Shown piece by piece: positions 1 to 9,154 of a stretch of 64,000 nt of DNA; the first letter of the stretch is position 1, and each line of letters begins with the position of its first letter. Under the pieces are notes generated by a model. That model was not told the origin of the DNA. It did no database searches and worked only from the letters and a program-made list of their open reading frames with translations. The DNA lies in NCBI GenBank assembly GCA_019359175.1, contig JAHHHU010000006.1, forward strand, positions 62,001 through 126,000. Direction: 5' to 3'. A program made the position numbers and the translations under genes. This DNA comes from Phormidium tanganyikae FI6-MK23 (lineage in GTDB: Bacteria; Cyanobacteriota; Cyanobacteriia; Leptolyngbyales; Leptolyngbyaceae).

Positions 1-176
1 GGAACAGTTTGAGAGACTTTGCTGTTCGGAAGATTCGCGACCTTTGGCGTTTTATTCTCAACTGCTGAAATCCCTGCTTCAGTAGGCACAACAGTATCCT
101 GAGCCGTTGCTTTTTGTGCCAAATTAGAGGCAGCAATTAACCCGATCGTACAAGCTGTTAGTGTAGAAAAACGCAT
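1..176 (-). CDS. N-terminus of an exported protein (partial, runs off left edge)
   Basis: An open frame starts at an ATG at 176 and reads leftward out of the window, giving 58 codons. The first 26 residues look like a Sec signal peptide: MRFS, a hydrophobic stretch (TACTIGLIAASNLA), then a likely signal peptidase site after KATA. The mature part that is visible is polar and low in complexity (DTVVPTEAGISAVENKTPK). No domain can be recognised from this fragment, so only export to the periplasm or outside is inferred. It is divergent from the hydrolase at 372. Confidence 0.55.
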   Translation of the reverse strand, partial: MRFSTLTACTIGLIAASNLAQKATAQDTVVPTEAGISAVENKTPKVANLPNSKVSQTV

Positions 177-371
177 CGCTAAACCCGCAGAATAGAGCTT
201 CAAATTGAATCAAACAAACTCAAGATTTAAAAATAGTTGTATCAGAAAATTCAGCGAATAAAACCTGCAAGAAATGATTTTGATTCCAAATTCGTAATCT
301 GATAAACAGCTTTATGTGAAACAGTTGTAGTACCTATTGAAGAACAATCTTAAATCAGAGTTCCCCGCTTT

Positions 372-1160
372 ATGAATCAATCCTTGCATCCGCTCGGTGT
401 TCCTCCTAATGCTTGGTATGTGAACGAATCGATCGCAGATCTCACTCGACCAGAGATGCCCGCCCGATCGATTACGCTCCAAACTGCAACAAAAATATTG
501 CGTCTAGATCTAAACAAATCTGCGCTGATTATCGTAGATATGCAGAACGATTTTTGTCATCCCGACGGGTGGTTATCGCATATCGGAGTCGATGTCACGC
601 CTGCACGATCGCCAATTGTTCCGATCCAGCAATTGCTGCCAATTTTGCGACAAATTGGAATGTCGATCGTTTGGATCAATTGGGGAAATCGCCCGGATTT
701 GTTCAACATTAGTCCTGCCACTCGTTATGTGTACAATCCTACTGGAACGGGAGTCGGACTCGGTGATCCCTTACCGAAAAATCAGGCTCCAGTGCTTGAA
801 AAAGAAAGTTGGGCAGCCGCGATCGTTGATGAGCTTGAACCACCCGAAAGCGATATCAAGATTGATAAGTACCGCATGAGTGGATTTTGGGATACACCGC
901 TGGATAGTATTCTGCGGAACTTGGGAAAGACAACGCTATTCTTTGCGGGTGTGAATGCGGACCAGTGTGTGATGGCTACGCTACAAGATGCGAATTTTCT
1001 CGGCTATGACTGCATTTTGTTAGAGGACTGTACCGCAACGACTTCACCAGAATTTTGCCTTCAAGCAACCTTGTATAATGTGAAACAATGCTTCGGGTTT
1101 GTGAGCGATTCAATTCAACTTTTAGACGGAATTAAAACGAGTATAAAGGTTAAAAATTAG
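372..1160 (+). CDS. Isochorismatase-family cysteine hydrolase
   Basis: A 262-residue cytoplasmic hydrolase of the isochorismatase/nicotinamidase superfamily. After a 45-residue extension the domain opens with ALIIVDMQNDF, which carries the catalytic Asp (D56). The Lys of the triad fits K166 in IDKYRMSGFWDTPL, and the nucleophile is C199 in GVNADQCVMAT. The pattern with an N-terminal extension and the FWDTPL segment resembles the ureidoacrylate (RutB) and biuret hydrolase branches, which cleave amide or carbamoyl bonds. The exact substrate cannot be read from the sequence. It stands alone, with no rut or urea genes beside it. No signal peptide is present. Confidence 0.85.
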   Translation: MNQSLHPLGVPPNAWYVNESIADLTRPEMPARSITLQTATKILRLDLNKSALIIVDMQNDFCHPDGWLSHIGVDVTPARSPIVPIQQLLPILRQIGMSIVWINWGNRPDLFNISPATRYVYNPTGTGVGLGDPLPKNQAPVLEKESWAAAIVDELEPPESDIKIDKYRMSGFWDTPLDSILRNLGKTTLFFAGVNADQCVMATLQDANFLGYDCILLEDCTATTSPEFCLQATLYNVKQCFGFVSDSIQLLDGIKTSIKVKN

Positions 1161-1233
1161 CGGCTCAATTGCCATACTGTTATTTATCTTCTCACTAAAT
1201 TTTCCTGGTGGTGAAAGACCCAGAATGAAGACA

Positions 1234-1242
1234 TGGTATAGT
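1234..1242 (+). promoter_or_regulatory. Extended -10 promoter candidate
   Basis: TGGTATAGT matches an extended -10 element (TGn followed by TATAGT). It lies 28 bases before the ATG at 1271 and covers the alternative GTG at 1241, which is one reason to prefer the ATG. No convincing -35 box is visible. Confidence 0.35.
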
Positions 1243-1270
1243 GTTGCGATTTCTTGGAAGAGAATACAGT

Positions 1271-2290
1271 ATGGCAATTCCTGATAGTTTAAATCCGCTA
1301 GGAGTCCCTGATTTTAATGGCGATGGTCGTACTGATTTATTCAGTTTTAACGCCAATATTCGTACGCCAGAAATCATGTTAATGTCTGGAGTTCGATCGC
1401 TCAGTTCAAGTTCTTTTTCTTTCACTCTTGATGACTGGCAAGACCCCAAATTTGGAGATTTTAATGGAGATCGCAAAACTGATTCAATCTGGCGCAATGA
1501 CAAAGTTGGAGCCAATGCAATTTGGTTGATGAATGGGACTACGATCGAGTCGGCAGCATTTCTCGAACCGCTGCAAGGCGTTTGGACAGATGTAGTGGGC
1601 GATTTTGACGGCAACGGGAAAAGCGATCTACTCTGGTACAACCCCAACACCGGAGACTACCAAGTCTGGCTGATGGACGGGCTGCAACGAGTGAAACAGA
1701 CGAGCGGCAAGATCCAGCAAGGTTGGCAAGCTACGATCGCAGATTTCAACAACGACAATCGCAGCGACGTATTTTGGCGCAACCCGACGACTGGAGAAAA
1801 TGGAGTGTGGACATTCGATCCTCAGACATTAGCAATTTACGGCGAATTCATTCCTTTTAAGTCTCCAACTTGGACACCCGAAATTATTGACTACAACGGC
1901 AACGGGCGCAGTGATACCTATTGGCGCGATCGTTTAACCGGACAGAACCAAGTCTGGACTTGGACGGTGAGCGGTTTACAGCCAAATTCTACGCCGATTG
2001 AGCTTCCCAATGTGGGCGGTGACTTTGTGATCAAAACGGCTGATTTTGAAGGCAATGGCAGAACCGATTTCTTAGTTCGGAATCCGAGTGCTGGAGAAGA
2101 CCAAATTTGGTTGTCAGAAGATACAGGCGTGCAGATCTTGCCGTTTGCTACTCAGTCCGCTGGGTTTCAAGCTGAGATCGGGGACTATAACGGCGATCGC
2201 TTTTCCGATATTCGCTGGACAAGCACAAACGGAGTGCAGGGCACTATTTGGTTTAGCAATGGCATCTTGCCTCGCGCAATGGTGGCATAA
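1271..2290 (+). CDS. Seven-repeat FG-GAP/VCBS-like beta-propeller protein
   Basis: A 339-residue protein made almost wholly of seven repeats of 47 to 51 residues. Each carries a calcium-loop motif of the type DFNGDGRTD, beginning at residues 14, 63, 111, 158, 207, 258 and 305, followed by an aromatic-rich segment (LLWYN, VFWRN, TYWRD). Seven such repeats suggest a complete seven-bladed propeller, as in integrin-like FG-GAP and VCBS proteins that bind Ca2+ and mediate adhesion or surface contact. No signal peptide is visible at this start or at the GTG at 1241. ATG 1271 is chosen because GGAAGAG lies 8 bases upstream. Function unknown; secretion would need a non-classical route. Confidence 0.75.
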   Translation: MAIPDSLNPLGVPDFNGDGRTDLFSFNANIRTPEIMLMSGVRSLSSSSFSFTLDDWQDPKFGDFNGDRKTDSIWRNDKVGANAIWLMNGTTIESAAFLEPLQGVWTDVVGDFDGNGKSDLLWYNPNTGDYQVWLMDGLQRVKQTSGKIQQGWQATIADFNNDNRSDVFWRNPTTGENGVWTFDPQTLAIYGEFIPFKSPTWTPEIIDYNGNGRSDTYWRDRLTGQNQVWTWTVSGLQPNSTPIELPNVGGDFVIKTADFEGNGRTDFLVRNPSAGEDQIWLSEDTGVQILPFATQSAGFQAEIGDYNGDRFSDIRWTSTNGVQGTIWFSNGILPRAMVA

Positions 2291-2294
2291 ATTG

Positions 2295-2335
2295 CAAAGC
2301 GATCGCATCAATCCATTCTCAATGCGATCGCTTTG
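2295..2335. terminator. Bidirectional hairpin terminator with HIP1 in the stem
   Basis: Perfect 14-bp inverted repeat (2295-2308 and 2322-2335) with a 13-base loop, between the convergent FG-GAP gene and the ABC1 kinase gene. Each arm contains the HIP1 octamer GCGATCGC. There is no long T-run, so strength is uncertain. Confidence 0.6.
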
Positions 2336-2357
2336 TAACTCTGACTTCTTCCCGACC

Positions 2358-4361
2358 TTATCGAACAATCGTCAAAGCGGCTGAGGGCTGAACTGAAGCA
2401 GTCGATCGACGAGCTTCCAAATCGTCTTTCAGCAATACTTCTCGAATCAATCGCGCTGCCAATCGCTGACCAAAATCACTGAAGATTTGCTGCCCCATTT
2501 TCTGAGTTTCAGGCTTTGCCAACAAACGCGGAATCAGCGAGAGAATCTTAGTCTGATCGAAGCCACGCGTTTCTCTTAGAATGTTCCACACTCGTTTGAG
2601 ATGATCCAGCGTCGCTTGATTTTCAGGCGGTAACGGCGGACGTTCGACGGCTAAACCGACTCGTTCGCGGAAACCGTAAGAGATGCTTCTCCAAGCCGTT
2701 TGGCTGAGCGAATCTAAACCTTTAACAACTTCGTTGACTAAGCTGACGCGGATGAATTCACCCCGATCGCTAAACAGATAATCTGCTGCTTGATCCAGTG
2801 CTTGGTCTAAGTTGTAGTCTGAATTGTCTCGCGCATTTTTCAGCAAGTTTTCTAACCGATTCCAGCGGAAACTGCCATCCTTGAACAACAAATCGCGCAA
2901 TGATGCCCGCAGTTCTGGAGCTGGATCAGTTAACAACCGCTTGGAAACATAAGGATACGCTTTGCTCAGAACCTTGAAATTGGGATCGACATTGATTGCA
3001 ATTCCTTCAAGCGTGACGAGCGATCGGATAATTAAGGCAAAGAAGGCAGGAACCTGAAACGGATACTCGTACATCAACGCCGATAGCTTATCGGTAATGC
3101 TTTTGATGTTGATTTCAGCCACAGAAGCGCCCAATGCTTCGTTAAACACTTCGGCAAATGCTGGAATGATCGGAGTCAGATCCATCGTCGGAGAAAGGAA
3201 ACCAAGATTCACGTAGTCTTGTGCTAAACCTTCAAAATCTCGGTTGACTAAATGCACGATCGCTTCGATCAAGCCATACCGCTGATACGGTTCGACCTCG
3301 CTCATCATGCCAAAGTCAAGATACGCCAAACGACCATCCGGCATTGCGAGTAGGTTTCCAGGATGCGGATCGGCGTGAAAGAATCCATGTTCTAGAAGCT
3401 GTCTGAGCGAACATTGCACCCCCACCTCAATCAAATGTGTCGCATCAATGCCCTGAGCACGAATCGCTTCCAATTGAGTCAGCTTCATTCCGGTGATCCA
3501 TTCCATCGTCAGAACTCGCCGTCCGGTATATTCCCAATAGATTTTAGGAACATAGATTTCCGGCAGATATCCGTAGAGTTCCGCAAATCGTTCGGCGTTG
3601 TGTCCCTCGTGGGTGTAGTCCATCTCCTCAAAGATGCGAGTCGCAAGTTCGTCTGCGATCGCAACTAGGTTACTCCGAATCTGCTTAATGTTCTTCATCG
3701 CCCATCCTGACAAGCGCCGCAGAATGAACATATCCAGTGCAATACTTCCTGCCAGCCCTGGACGCTGGACTTTCACCGCAACCGTTTCGCCTGTTTTCAG
3801 CTTGGCTTTATAAACCTGACCCAAAGAAGCGGCCGCGATCGGCATCGGACTCATTTCGTCGTAAATCTGATCCGGCGTTTTGCCCAGTTCTTCTCGAATG
3901 AATTGAAACGCAACTTCGTTTGGAAACGGCGGCAACTGATCTTGAAGCTTGGTTAATTCTTCTAAATAAGCTGGCGGCACTAAATCCGGTCGGGTTGAGA
4001 GTGCCTGCCCAATTTTGATAAAAGCAGGGCCTAAATTCGTCAACATCTCGCGCAGATGGATTGCTTGCTGTTGTTGACGCTCGACGCTGTTTCCGGTGAA
4101 CCGATCCCACCACAGTCGAACGGCAAAAAACAGAAAAGGCAGAAAGATTCCAAACGTCCGTCGCCAAACTTTCAGCGATCGAGTCCGATAATATGCCGCA
4201 ATCAAATCAGGGTCATATCGCAGCGTGGTCATATCGCCCTGATTGGGAACTAATGCCAGCTCTGAAGTGATCATGCCATCCTCGGTGCGAATAAACGGAA
4301 GCGTATCCGAAGACTGAGACACATCAGCAATAGAGCGGGACGGAGTGGAGGTTGCGTTCAT
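2358..4361 (-). CDS. ABC1/AarF/UbiB-family atypical protein kinase-like protein
   Basis: A 667-residue member of the ABC1 (ADCK/UbiB) family of atypical kinases or ATPases, which in bacteria and plastids support quinone and prenyl-lipid metabolism. Visible motifs are the family-specific KxGQ (K116-Q119), the Ala-rich loop replacing the Gly-rich loop (AAAS, 176-179), the VAVK lysine (K197), the catalytic-loop region HADPHPGN with D331, and LDFG with D349. A short hydrophobic segment at about 70-82 (FGIFLPFLFFAV) may touch the membrane. The C-terminal 200 residues form the usual helical tail. Cyanobacteria carry several paralogues, so the exact lipid target cannot be assigned. It is convergent with the FG-GAP gene and divergent from recN. 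Confidence 0.9.
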   Translation of the reverse strand: MNATSTPSRSIADVSQSSDTLPFIRTEDGMITSELALVPNQGDMTTLRYDPDLIAAYYRTRSLKVWRRTFGIFLPFLFFAVRLWWDRFTGNSVERQQQQAIHLREMLTNLGPAFIKIGQALSTRPDLVPPAYLEELTKLQDQLPPFPNEVAFQFIREELGKTPDQIYDEMSPMPIAAASLGQVYKAKLKTGETVAVKVQRPGLAGSIALDMFILRRLSGWAMKNIKQIRSNLVAIADELATRIFEEMDYTHEGHNAERFAELYGYLPEIYVPKIYWEYTGRRVLTMEWITGMKLTQLEAIRAQGIDATHLIEVGVQCSLRQLLEHGFFHADPHPGNLLAMPDGRLAYLDFGMMSEVEPYQRYGLIEAIVHLVNRDFEGLAQDYVNLGFLSPTMDLTPIIPAFAEVFNEALGASVAEINIKSITDKLSALMYEYPFQVPAFFALIIRSLVTLEGIAINVDPNFKVLSKAYPYVSKRLLTDPAPELRASLRDLLFKDGSFRWNRLENLLKNARDNSDYNLDQALDQAADYLFSDRGEFIRVSLVNEVVKGLDSLSQTAWRSISYGFRERVGLAVERPPLPPENQATLDHLKRVWNILRETRGFDQTKILSLIPRLLAKPETQKMGQQIFSDFGQRLAARLIREVLLKDDLEARRSTASVQPSAALTIVR

Positions 4362-4547
4362 CGATCAACACCGGAGGCGATTATATAAAGTATTGTAACA
4401 AGAAGCTTGAAAGGGTTTACTGTTCTCAGTTAATCATTTTGTCAAAGCTTTGAGGAGAGTCTCGATCGCCAGATTACCGAATCACTCCCATCAGGAAATC
4501 CTCACCTAGAACGAGAAGCCGCGCAGAAATCCTAATCTGCCTCCCTC

Positions 4548-4576
4548 TTGACGCTGACTTAGAACGCATTTACTAT
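4548..4576 (+). promoter_or_regulatory. Sigma-70-type promoter for recN
   Basis: TTGACG at 4548-4553 and TACTAT at 4571-4576 are separated by exactly 17 bases, a good match to the housekeeping consensus. Transcription would start near 4583, leaving a leader of about 75 bases before recN. The 297-base stretch 4362-4658 otherwise holds only the start region of the kinase gene on the other strand. Confidence 0.6.
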
Positions 4577-4658
4577 AAACAAAACGAAATCTCCCTTGTA
4601 CTCCGTCCCGTCCTCGTTAACATGGAAAGAAGTGCAGATCGTTGTTTTGTGAGTCTTC

Positions 4659-6491
4659 ATGCTATTGTCCCTGCGGATCGAAAATTTTGCGCTGATTGAT
4701 CACCTCGACTTGACGTTTGGGGCAGGACTGCACGTTCTGACCGGAGAAACGGGTGCAGGCAAATCGATTATTTTGGATGCGATCGATGCTGCGCTGGGTG
4801 GCAGGGTCACAGGTCGAGCGGTGCGAACCGGAGAAGAACGCGCCTCGATCGAAGCGACTTTCAAAGTGAATGATCTACTGAAAGCCTGGTTTGAGCAGCA
4901 ACAGATTGATTTGCTTGATGATGAGCTTGCAGTTTGTACTCGTGAAATTGTGGCGCTGGGGAGCGGTCAGCGGAATCGATCGAGAATTAACGGCGTTCTG
5001 GTGAATAAGCAGCAGATGGAAGCGTTGCGCGATCGCTTAGTCGAAATCACCGCGCAGGGGCAGACCGTTCAACTCGGACAGCCTAGCCTCCAGCGAGATT
5101 GGCTCGATAGTTACGGCGGTGTGGCACTGCTCAAACAGCGAGAAGTCGTGGGTCAAACATTTTCGAGCTATCAGCAAGCCGCTCAAGCGCTAGAAAAGCG
5201 CCGACATTCTGAACAACAACGCTTACAGCAGCTTGATTTATTCGAGTATCAATTGCGTGAGTTAAATGCTGCGAATCTCAACGATCCCGATGAACTAGAA
5301 CAATTGGAGCAAGAACGCAAGCGGCTGAGTCATAGCGTGGAATTGCAGCAGCAAAGCTATCAAGTCTATCAGGCGCTTTATCAAAACGAGAATGGGGATG
5401 ATGCTTGTGCGGACTTACTCGGCAAAGCGGAAAGTTTGCTCACTGATATGGTGCGATATGACGAGCAAATTCAGCCGATTCTCGATATCGTGTCTTCTGC
5501 ACTCTCACAAGTCGAAGAAGCAGGACAACAAATCAACGCTTACGGAGATGATCTTGAAACTGATCCGCAGCGGCTCCAAGAAGTCGAAGAACGATTCGTC
5601 GAATTAAAGCAGATTTGTCGAAAGTACGGCCCGAATTTGAGCGATGCGATCGCGCTTCAACAATCGCTCCAAACCGAACTCGAAGAACTCACGGGAGCAG
5701 GGCAATCAATCGAGGAACTCGCCACCCTCACCGAATCCCGCAAAACTCAACTGACTGAAGCCTCAGCACTTCTGACTCAATTGCGCCAATCGACCGCCCA
5801 AGGTTTAGAATCGCGCCTGATCGCAGAACTCAAACCGCTGGCAATGGAAAAAGTGAAATTTCAAGTGGGAATTACACCGATCGCGCCTACAGCAGCGGGA
5901 AGCGATCGTATTACCTATCTCTTCAGCCCGAACCCTGGCGAACCCTTGCAACCGCTCACCGAAATTGCATCGGGCGGGGAAATGAGCCGATTTCTCTTAG
6001 CGCTGCAAGCTTGTTTCTCTCAAGTTGATTCGGCTGAAACGCTTATATTTGACGAAATCGATGTCGGTGTCTCCGGTCGAGTCGCTCAAGCGATCGCAGA
6101 AAAACTCTACCAACTCGGTCGGCATCATCAAGTATTGTGTGTGACTCACCAGCCGATCGTGGCAGCAATGGCGGATCAGCATTTCAACGTGGCGAAACAA
6201 GTAATCGAACTGAGCAACGGATCGCAAAATGGCAACGGAGCCAGCGCGGATCTGAGAACGATTGTGCGAGTGAATCCGCTCAATCAAGAACAGCGTCGTC
6301 AAGAACTCGCCCAGTTAGCCGGCGGTGCTGGATCGTCTGAGAATGGGACGACTGAGGCGGCAGCGATCGCGTTTGCGGATTCATTGTTAGCGCAGGCGAC
6401 GAGTTTGAGAAATGGTGCGGCTCCGGTTGAGGAGCTACCCGAGCCCGTGGAAGTGCCCAAGAGAAAAGCTCGATCGACTCGAAAGCGGTAA
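4659..6491 (+). CDS. recN: DNA repair protein RecN
   Basis: A 610-residue SMC-like ATPase involved in early processing of DNA double-strand breaks. The N-terminus opens with MLLSLRIENFALID and has a Walker A motif GETGAGKS (29-36). A long Gln/Glu-rich coiled coil fills roughly residues 160-380. The C-terminal ATPase half has the ABC signature SGGEMSRFLLAL and Walker B LIFDEIDVGVSG. The last 40 residues are an unusual Pro/Lys/Arg-rich tail (PEPVEVPKRKARSTRKR) that could contact DNA. Length is slightly above the usual 550-570 because of an insertion in the C-terminal lobe and this tail. It is transcribed alone from a good promoter and ends in a hairpin shared with the next gene. Confidence 0.95.
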   Translation: MLLSLRIENFALIDHLDLTFGAGLHVLTGETGAGKSIILDAIDAALGGRVTGRAVRTGEERASIEATFKVNDLLKAWFEQQQIDLLDDELAVCTREIVALGSGQRNRSRINGVLVNKQQMEALRDRLVEITAQGQTVQLGQPSLQRDWLDSYGGVALLKQREVVGQTFSSYQQAAQALEKRRHSEQQRLQQLDLFEYQLRELNAANLNDPDELEQLEQERKRLSHSVELQQQSYQVYQALYQNENGDDACADLLGKAESLLTDMVRYDEQIQPILDIVSSALSQVEEAGQQINAYGDDLETDPQRLQEVEERFVELKQICRKYGPNLSDAIALQQSLQTELEELTGAGQSIEELATLTESRKTQLTEASALLTQLRQSTAQGLESRLIAELKPLAMEKVKFQVGITPIAPTAAGSDRITYLFSPNPGEPLQPLTEIASGGEMSRFLLALQACFSQVDSAETLIFDEIDVGVSGRVAQAIAEKLYQLGRHHQVLCVTHQPIVAAMADQHFNVAKQVIELSNGSQNGNGASADLRTIVRVNPLNQEQRRQELAQLAGGAGSSENGTTEAAAIAFADSLLAQATSLRNGAAPVEELPEPVEVPKRKARSTRKR

Positions 6492-6511
6492 GGGAGTTGC
6501 TGATTGATAAA

Positions 6512-6536
6512 ATCGCAGAGAAACTTTCTCTGCGAT
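6512..6536. terminator. Bidirectional hairpin between recN and the Rieske gene
   Basis: Perfect 12-bp arms (6512-6523 and 6525-6536) around a single central base, placed between two convergent stop codons. The RNA loop would open to at least three bases. Confidence 0.6.
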
Positions 6537-6539
6537 GAT

Positions 6540-7943
6540 CTACTTACGCTTCTCTAGTAGGTTTCTCGCTGGGGTGCGTTGTCCCTCGTAGAATCTGCGC
6601 TCTAGATTGTGCAATACAAGCCAAGCGGAACCTGCAATCACAGGCACGATTGCGGCAAATATTGCAATAAACAAAGAGGAAGGTTGAAAGACGATCGACA
6701 TTAACGGTAACAACGCCCAAGACAATCCGCCCATGATCGCGATCGCGATTTTGAGTTGTTGAATTCGCTTCAAAGCAGTGCGACAGCTTGAACAATGAAT
6801 CGTATGAGAGTGATATCGATCGAGCAATTGTTCGATCGATTGCAATGGCGGTAATGCTTCACCTGGAAATGGATCAGCTTCAAACTCATTCACCCACTTG
6901 CGTAAGCTTGATACAAACGAATCTGCACGAGTCGGCAAGTAGAAAGCTTTCGCGAAGTTCGGACTTCCACCTTTTTCTGTTAAATAACGTTCTTGATAGT
7001 GCAAAAAGATTTGATCGTCCTCAAGCACTGTATTGTTACCTAAATGCGAATACCAACGCGGGGTGAGCTTGATAAAAAAGCTAGGTAGCTTTGAAGCAAA
7101 CTTAAAGGGAAATCGAGCAAAGACGCGACATTCACCTTTTCTCATTGGAGTTGCATACACAACGGTGAGTGTTCGACCAAATTGTTTCGAGGTCAAATCA
7201 TGCCACATCAATGCAGGAGCAATGAACCTGGTATGCTGCGATCCTAATGTTCCTTTGCGCGGCCCTTCTTGCCAGAAGCCTGTAAAGCCTTGTTTATCAG
7301 ACTCTAAAATTTCGAGTTCAACCGGGGAAGCATTCGATCGATTACCTACGGATTTGTGATGCGTAAACGGCACATGACTCGCATCAAGCACATTCTCTAA
7401 CAAAGTCAAAGCATCGTAAGGCAAATCGCGAAAGGTATTCAAACACACCCATTCATCGGGAGATTCTTCCATCGGTTCAATGATTGGGATTTTGACTTGC
7501 TCCGGGTTGTTCTTACCGGGATAAATGAAGAGTAATCCTTGACGTTCAGCGGTGGCATAGGACGCAACACACGCGCGTTTGGATTCGTTGGCTAGAGTTC
7601 CTTCGGGTTGTTGGGGAATACGATCGCACTTTCCATCCCCTTGAAATGCCCATCCGTGATACGGACATTCAAGCAGTCCATCTTCTGCGATTCTGCCTTC
7701 TGAGAGCGGTGCTAATCGATGCGGACATTGATCTTCAAAGGCTCGCCAGCTTTGAGCCGCTGCATCCCACCAAATCACCAGATCTTGTTCTAGAAGCGTG
7801 AACTTTGTGGGCTTCGTTTTGTCCAAATCTTGAATATAGGAAACGGGATACCAAGCTTCTTTCCAATCAAAGCGGGTCGGGTCAGTTCCACCAGCGGGAA
7901 GTGCATTCGCTTGAGTCGATGGAAGATGTTGATCGATCAGCAT
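6540..7943 (-). CDS. PaO-like Rieske oxygenase with C-terminal CxxC and membrane anchor
   Basis: A 467-residue non-haem iron oxygenase related to pheophorbide a oxygenase, Tic55 and ACD1-like proteins of plants and cyanobacteria. The Rieske [2Fe-2S] ligands are C73xH75 and C93xxH96 (CPHR ... CPYHGW). The mononuclear iron site fits H190 and H195 in NVLDASHVPFTHH and an Asp at 309-310. A redox-type CxxC lies at 384-387 (HCSSC), followed by two hydrophobic helices at about 397-418 and 423-446 that would anchor it in a membrane. The family oxygenates chlorophyll breakdown products or related cyclic substrates; the substrate here is unknown. It is convergent with recN and divergent from rnz. Confidence 0.88.
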   Translation of the reverse strand: MLIDQHLPSTQANALPAGGTDPTRFDWKEAWYPVSYIQDLDKTKPTKFTLLEQDLVIWWDAAAQSWRAFEDQCPHRLAPLSEGRIAEDGLLECPYHGWAFQGDGKCDRIPQQPEGTLANESKRACVASYATAERQGLLFIYPGKNNPEQVKIPIIEPMEESPDEWVCLNTFRDLPYDALTLLENVLDASHVPFTHHKSVGNRSNASPVELEILESDKQGFTGFWQEGPRKGTLGSQHTRFIAPALMWHDLTSKQFGRTLTVVYATPMRKGECRVFARFPFKFASKLPSFFIKLTPRWYSHLGNNTVLEDDQIFLHYQERYLTEKGGSPNFAKAFYLPTRADSFVSSLRKWVNEFEADPFPGEALPPLQSIEQLLDRYHSHTIHCSSCRTALKRIQQLKIAIAIMGGLSWALLPLMSIVFQPSSLFIAIFAAIVPVIAGSAWLVLHNLERRFYEGQRTPARNLLEKRK

Positions 7944-8096
7944 GAGCTAGCCCTTTGAAGATTCTCTTTACATATCTTAATGTAAATGGCTCTGTTTTGC
8001 CTCGAACCCGTGTGGCTCAAAGTTTAATTCGATTGCCTCATGGGGAGCGAGTTCCTGTGGCAGTATGAAGAGAGCATATTGAGTTCAGGTGGATCA

Positions 8097-9053
8097 GTGC
8101 AGATTACATTTTTGGGCACGAGTTCTGGGGTTCCCACTCGATCGCGTAATGTTTCTGCGATCGCGCTTCGGTTGCCGCAGCGGGCTGAGGTGTGGCTATT
8201 TGACTGCGGGGAAGGAACGCAACATCAATTTCTCAGAAGCGATTTGCGAGTCAGCCAGATTCGTCGGATCTTCGTGACCCACGTTCACGGCGATCACATT
8301 TTTGGTTTGATGGGATTGTTGGCAAGCTGTGGACTCGCAGGAAATCCAGACCAAATCGATATCTACGGCCCACCTGAATTAGATCAGTATCTCAAGGCGT
8401 GTAAGCGCTACTCGCAGACGCATTTTTCGTATCCGGTAAAATTTCACCCGGTTAGTCCTGGATTGGTGTTTGAAGATGAAGAATTCACGGTGACTTGCAC
8501 GTTACTGAAGCATCGCGTTCCAGCGTTTGGGTATCGGATTGCAGAGAAAGATCGTCCGGGACATTTCAAGGCTGAGATTGCAAAAGAATTGGGGATTCCG
8601 TCGGGGCCGATTTATGGAAAGTTGAAGCGTGGCGAAACGGTGACGCTTGCAGACGGACGCACGATCGATGGAAAAACGCTCTGCGGCGAAACGGAGATCG
8701 GGCGCAAAATGGCTTATTGCACAGACACGGTTTTTTGTGAAAGCGCGATCGAGCTTGCTCGTGATGCGGATGTGTTAATTCATGAAGCCACTTTTGCCCA
8801 CCAAGATGCAGAGCTTGCCTTTCAGCGACTTCATTCCACTTCGACAATGGCGGCTCAAACTGCGTTATTGGCACAAGCGAAGACGCTGATCATGACGCAT
8901 TTTAGTCCGAGATATGCGCCCGGAAATGCGATCGAGATTCGAGATCTTCTCGCTGAAGCCCGCGCTATTTTTCCAAATACTGAACTGGCATCGGATTTCT
9001 GGACGTATGAAGTTCCGAGGCGGGTTGAACAGCCAGAAGAGATCGTGCGTTGA
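8097..9053 (+). CDS. rnz: Ribonuclease Z
   Basis: A metallo-beta-lactamase-fold endonuclease that trims the 3' trailer of tRNA precursors. The N-terminus [19 protein letters not shown] and the zinc motif [10 protein letters not shown] (HxHxDH) are diagnostic, and later metal ligands fit YCTDTVF and HEATFAHQ. The flexible-arm region (about residues 145-195) includes the Gly-rich stretch [11 protein letters not shown]. The frame is open from 8040, but a GTG at 8097 preceded by AGGTGG gives the family-standard start and a normal length of 318 residues. It is followed after about 100 bases by the ABC exporter genes, probably as an independent unit. Confidence 0.93.
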   Translation: MQITFLGTSSGVPTRSRNVSAIALRLPQRAEVWLFDCGEGTQHQFLRSDLRVSQIRRIFVTHVHGDHIFGLMGLLASCGLAGNPDQIDIYGPPELDQYLKACKRYSQTHFSYPVKFHPVSPGLVFEDEEFTVTCTLLKHRVPAFGYRIAEKDRPGHFKAEIAKELGIPSGPIYGKLKRGETVTLADGRTIDGKTLCGETEIGRKMAYCTDTVFCESAIELARDADVLIHEATFAHQDAELAFQRLHSTSTMAAQTALLAQAKTLIMTHFSPRYAPGNAIEIRDLLAEARAIFPNTELASDFWTYEVPRRVEQPEEIVR

Positions 9054-9154
9054 TCTAACGTTATTGTTGCGGCAGAAGACGCCTGTCTTGAAGCAGATGC
9101 TAAAAGCTCCTACATCCTGTACGATCGCGAAATTCAACAGTTAGGGGTGTTGTA

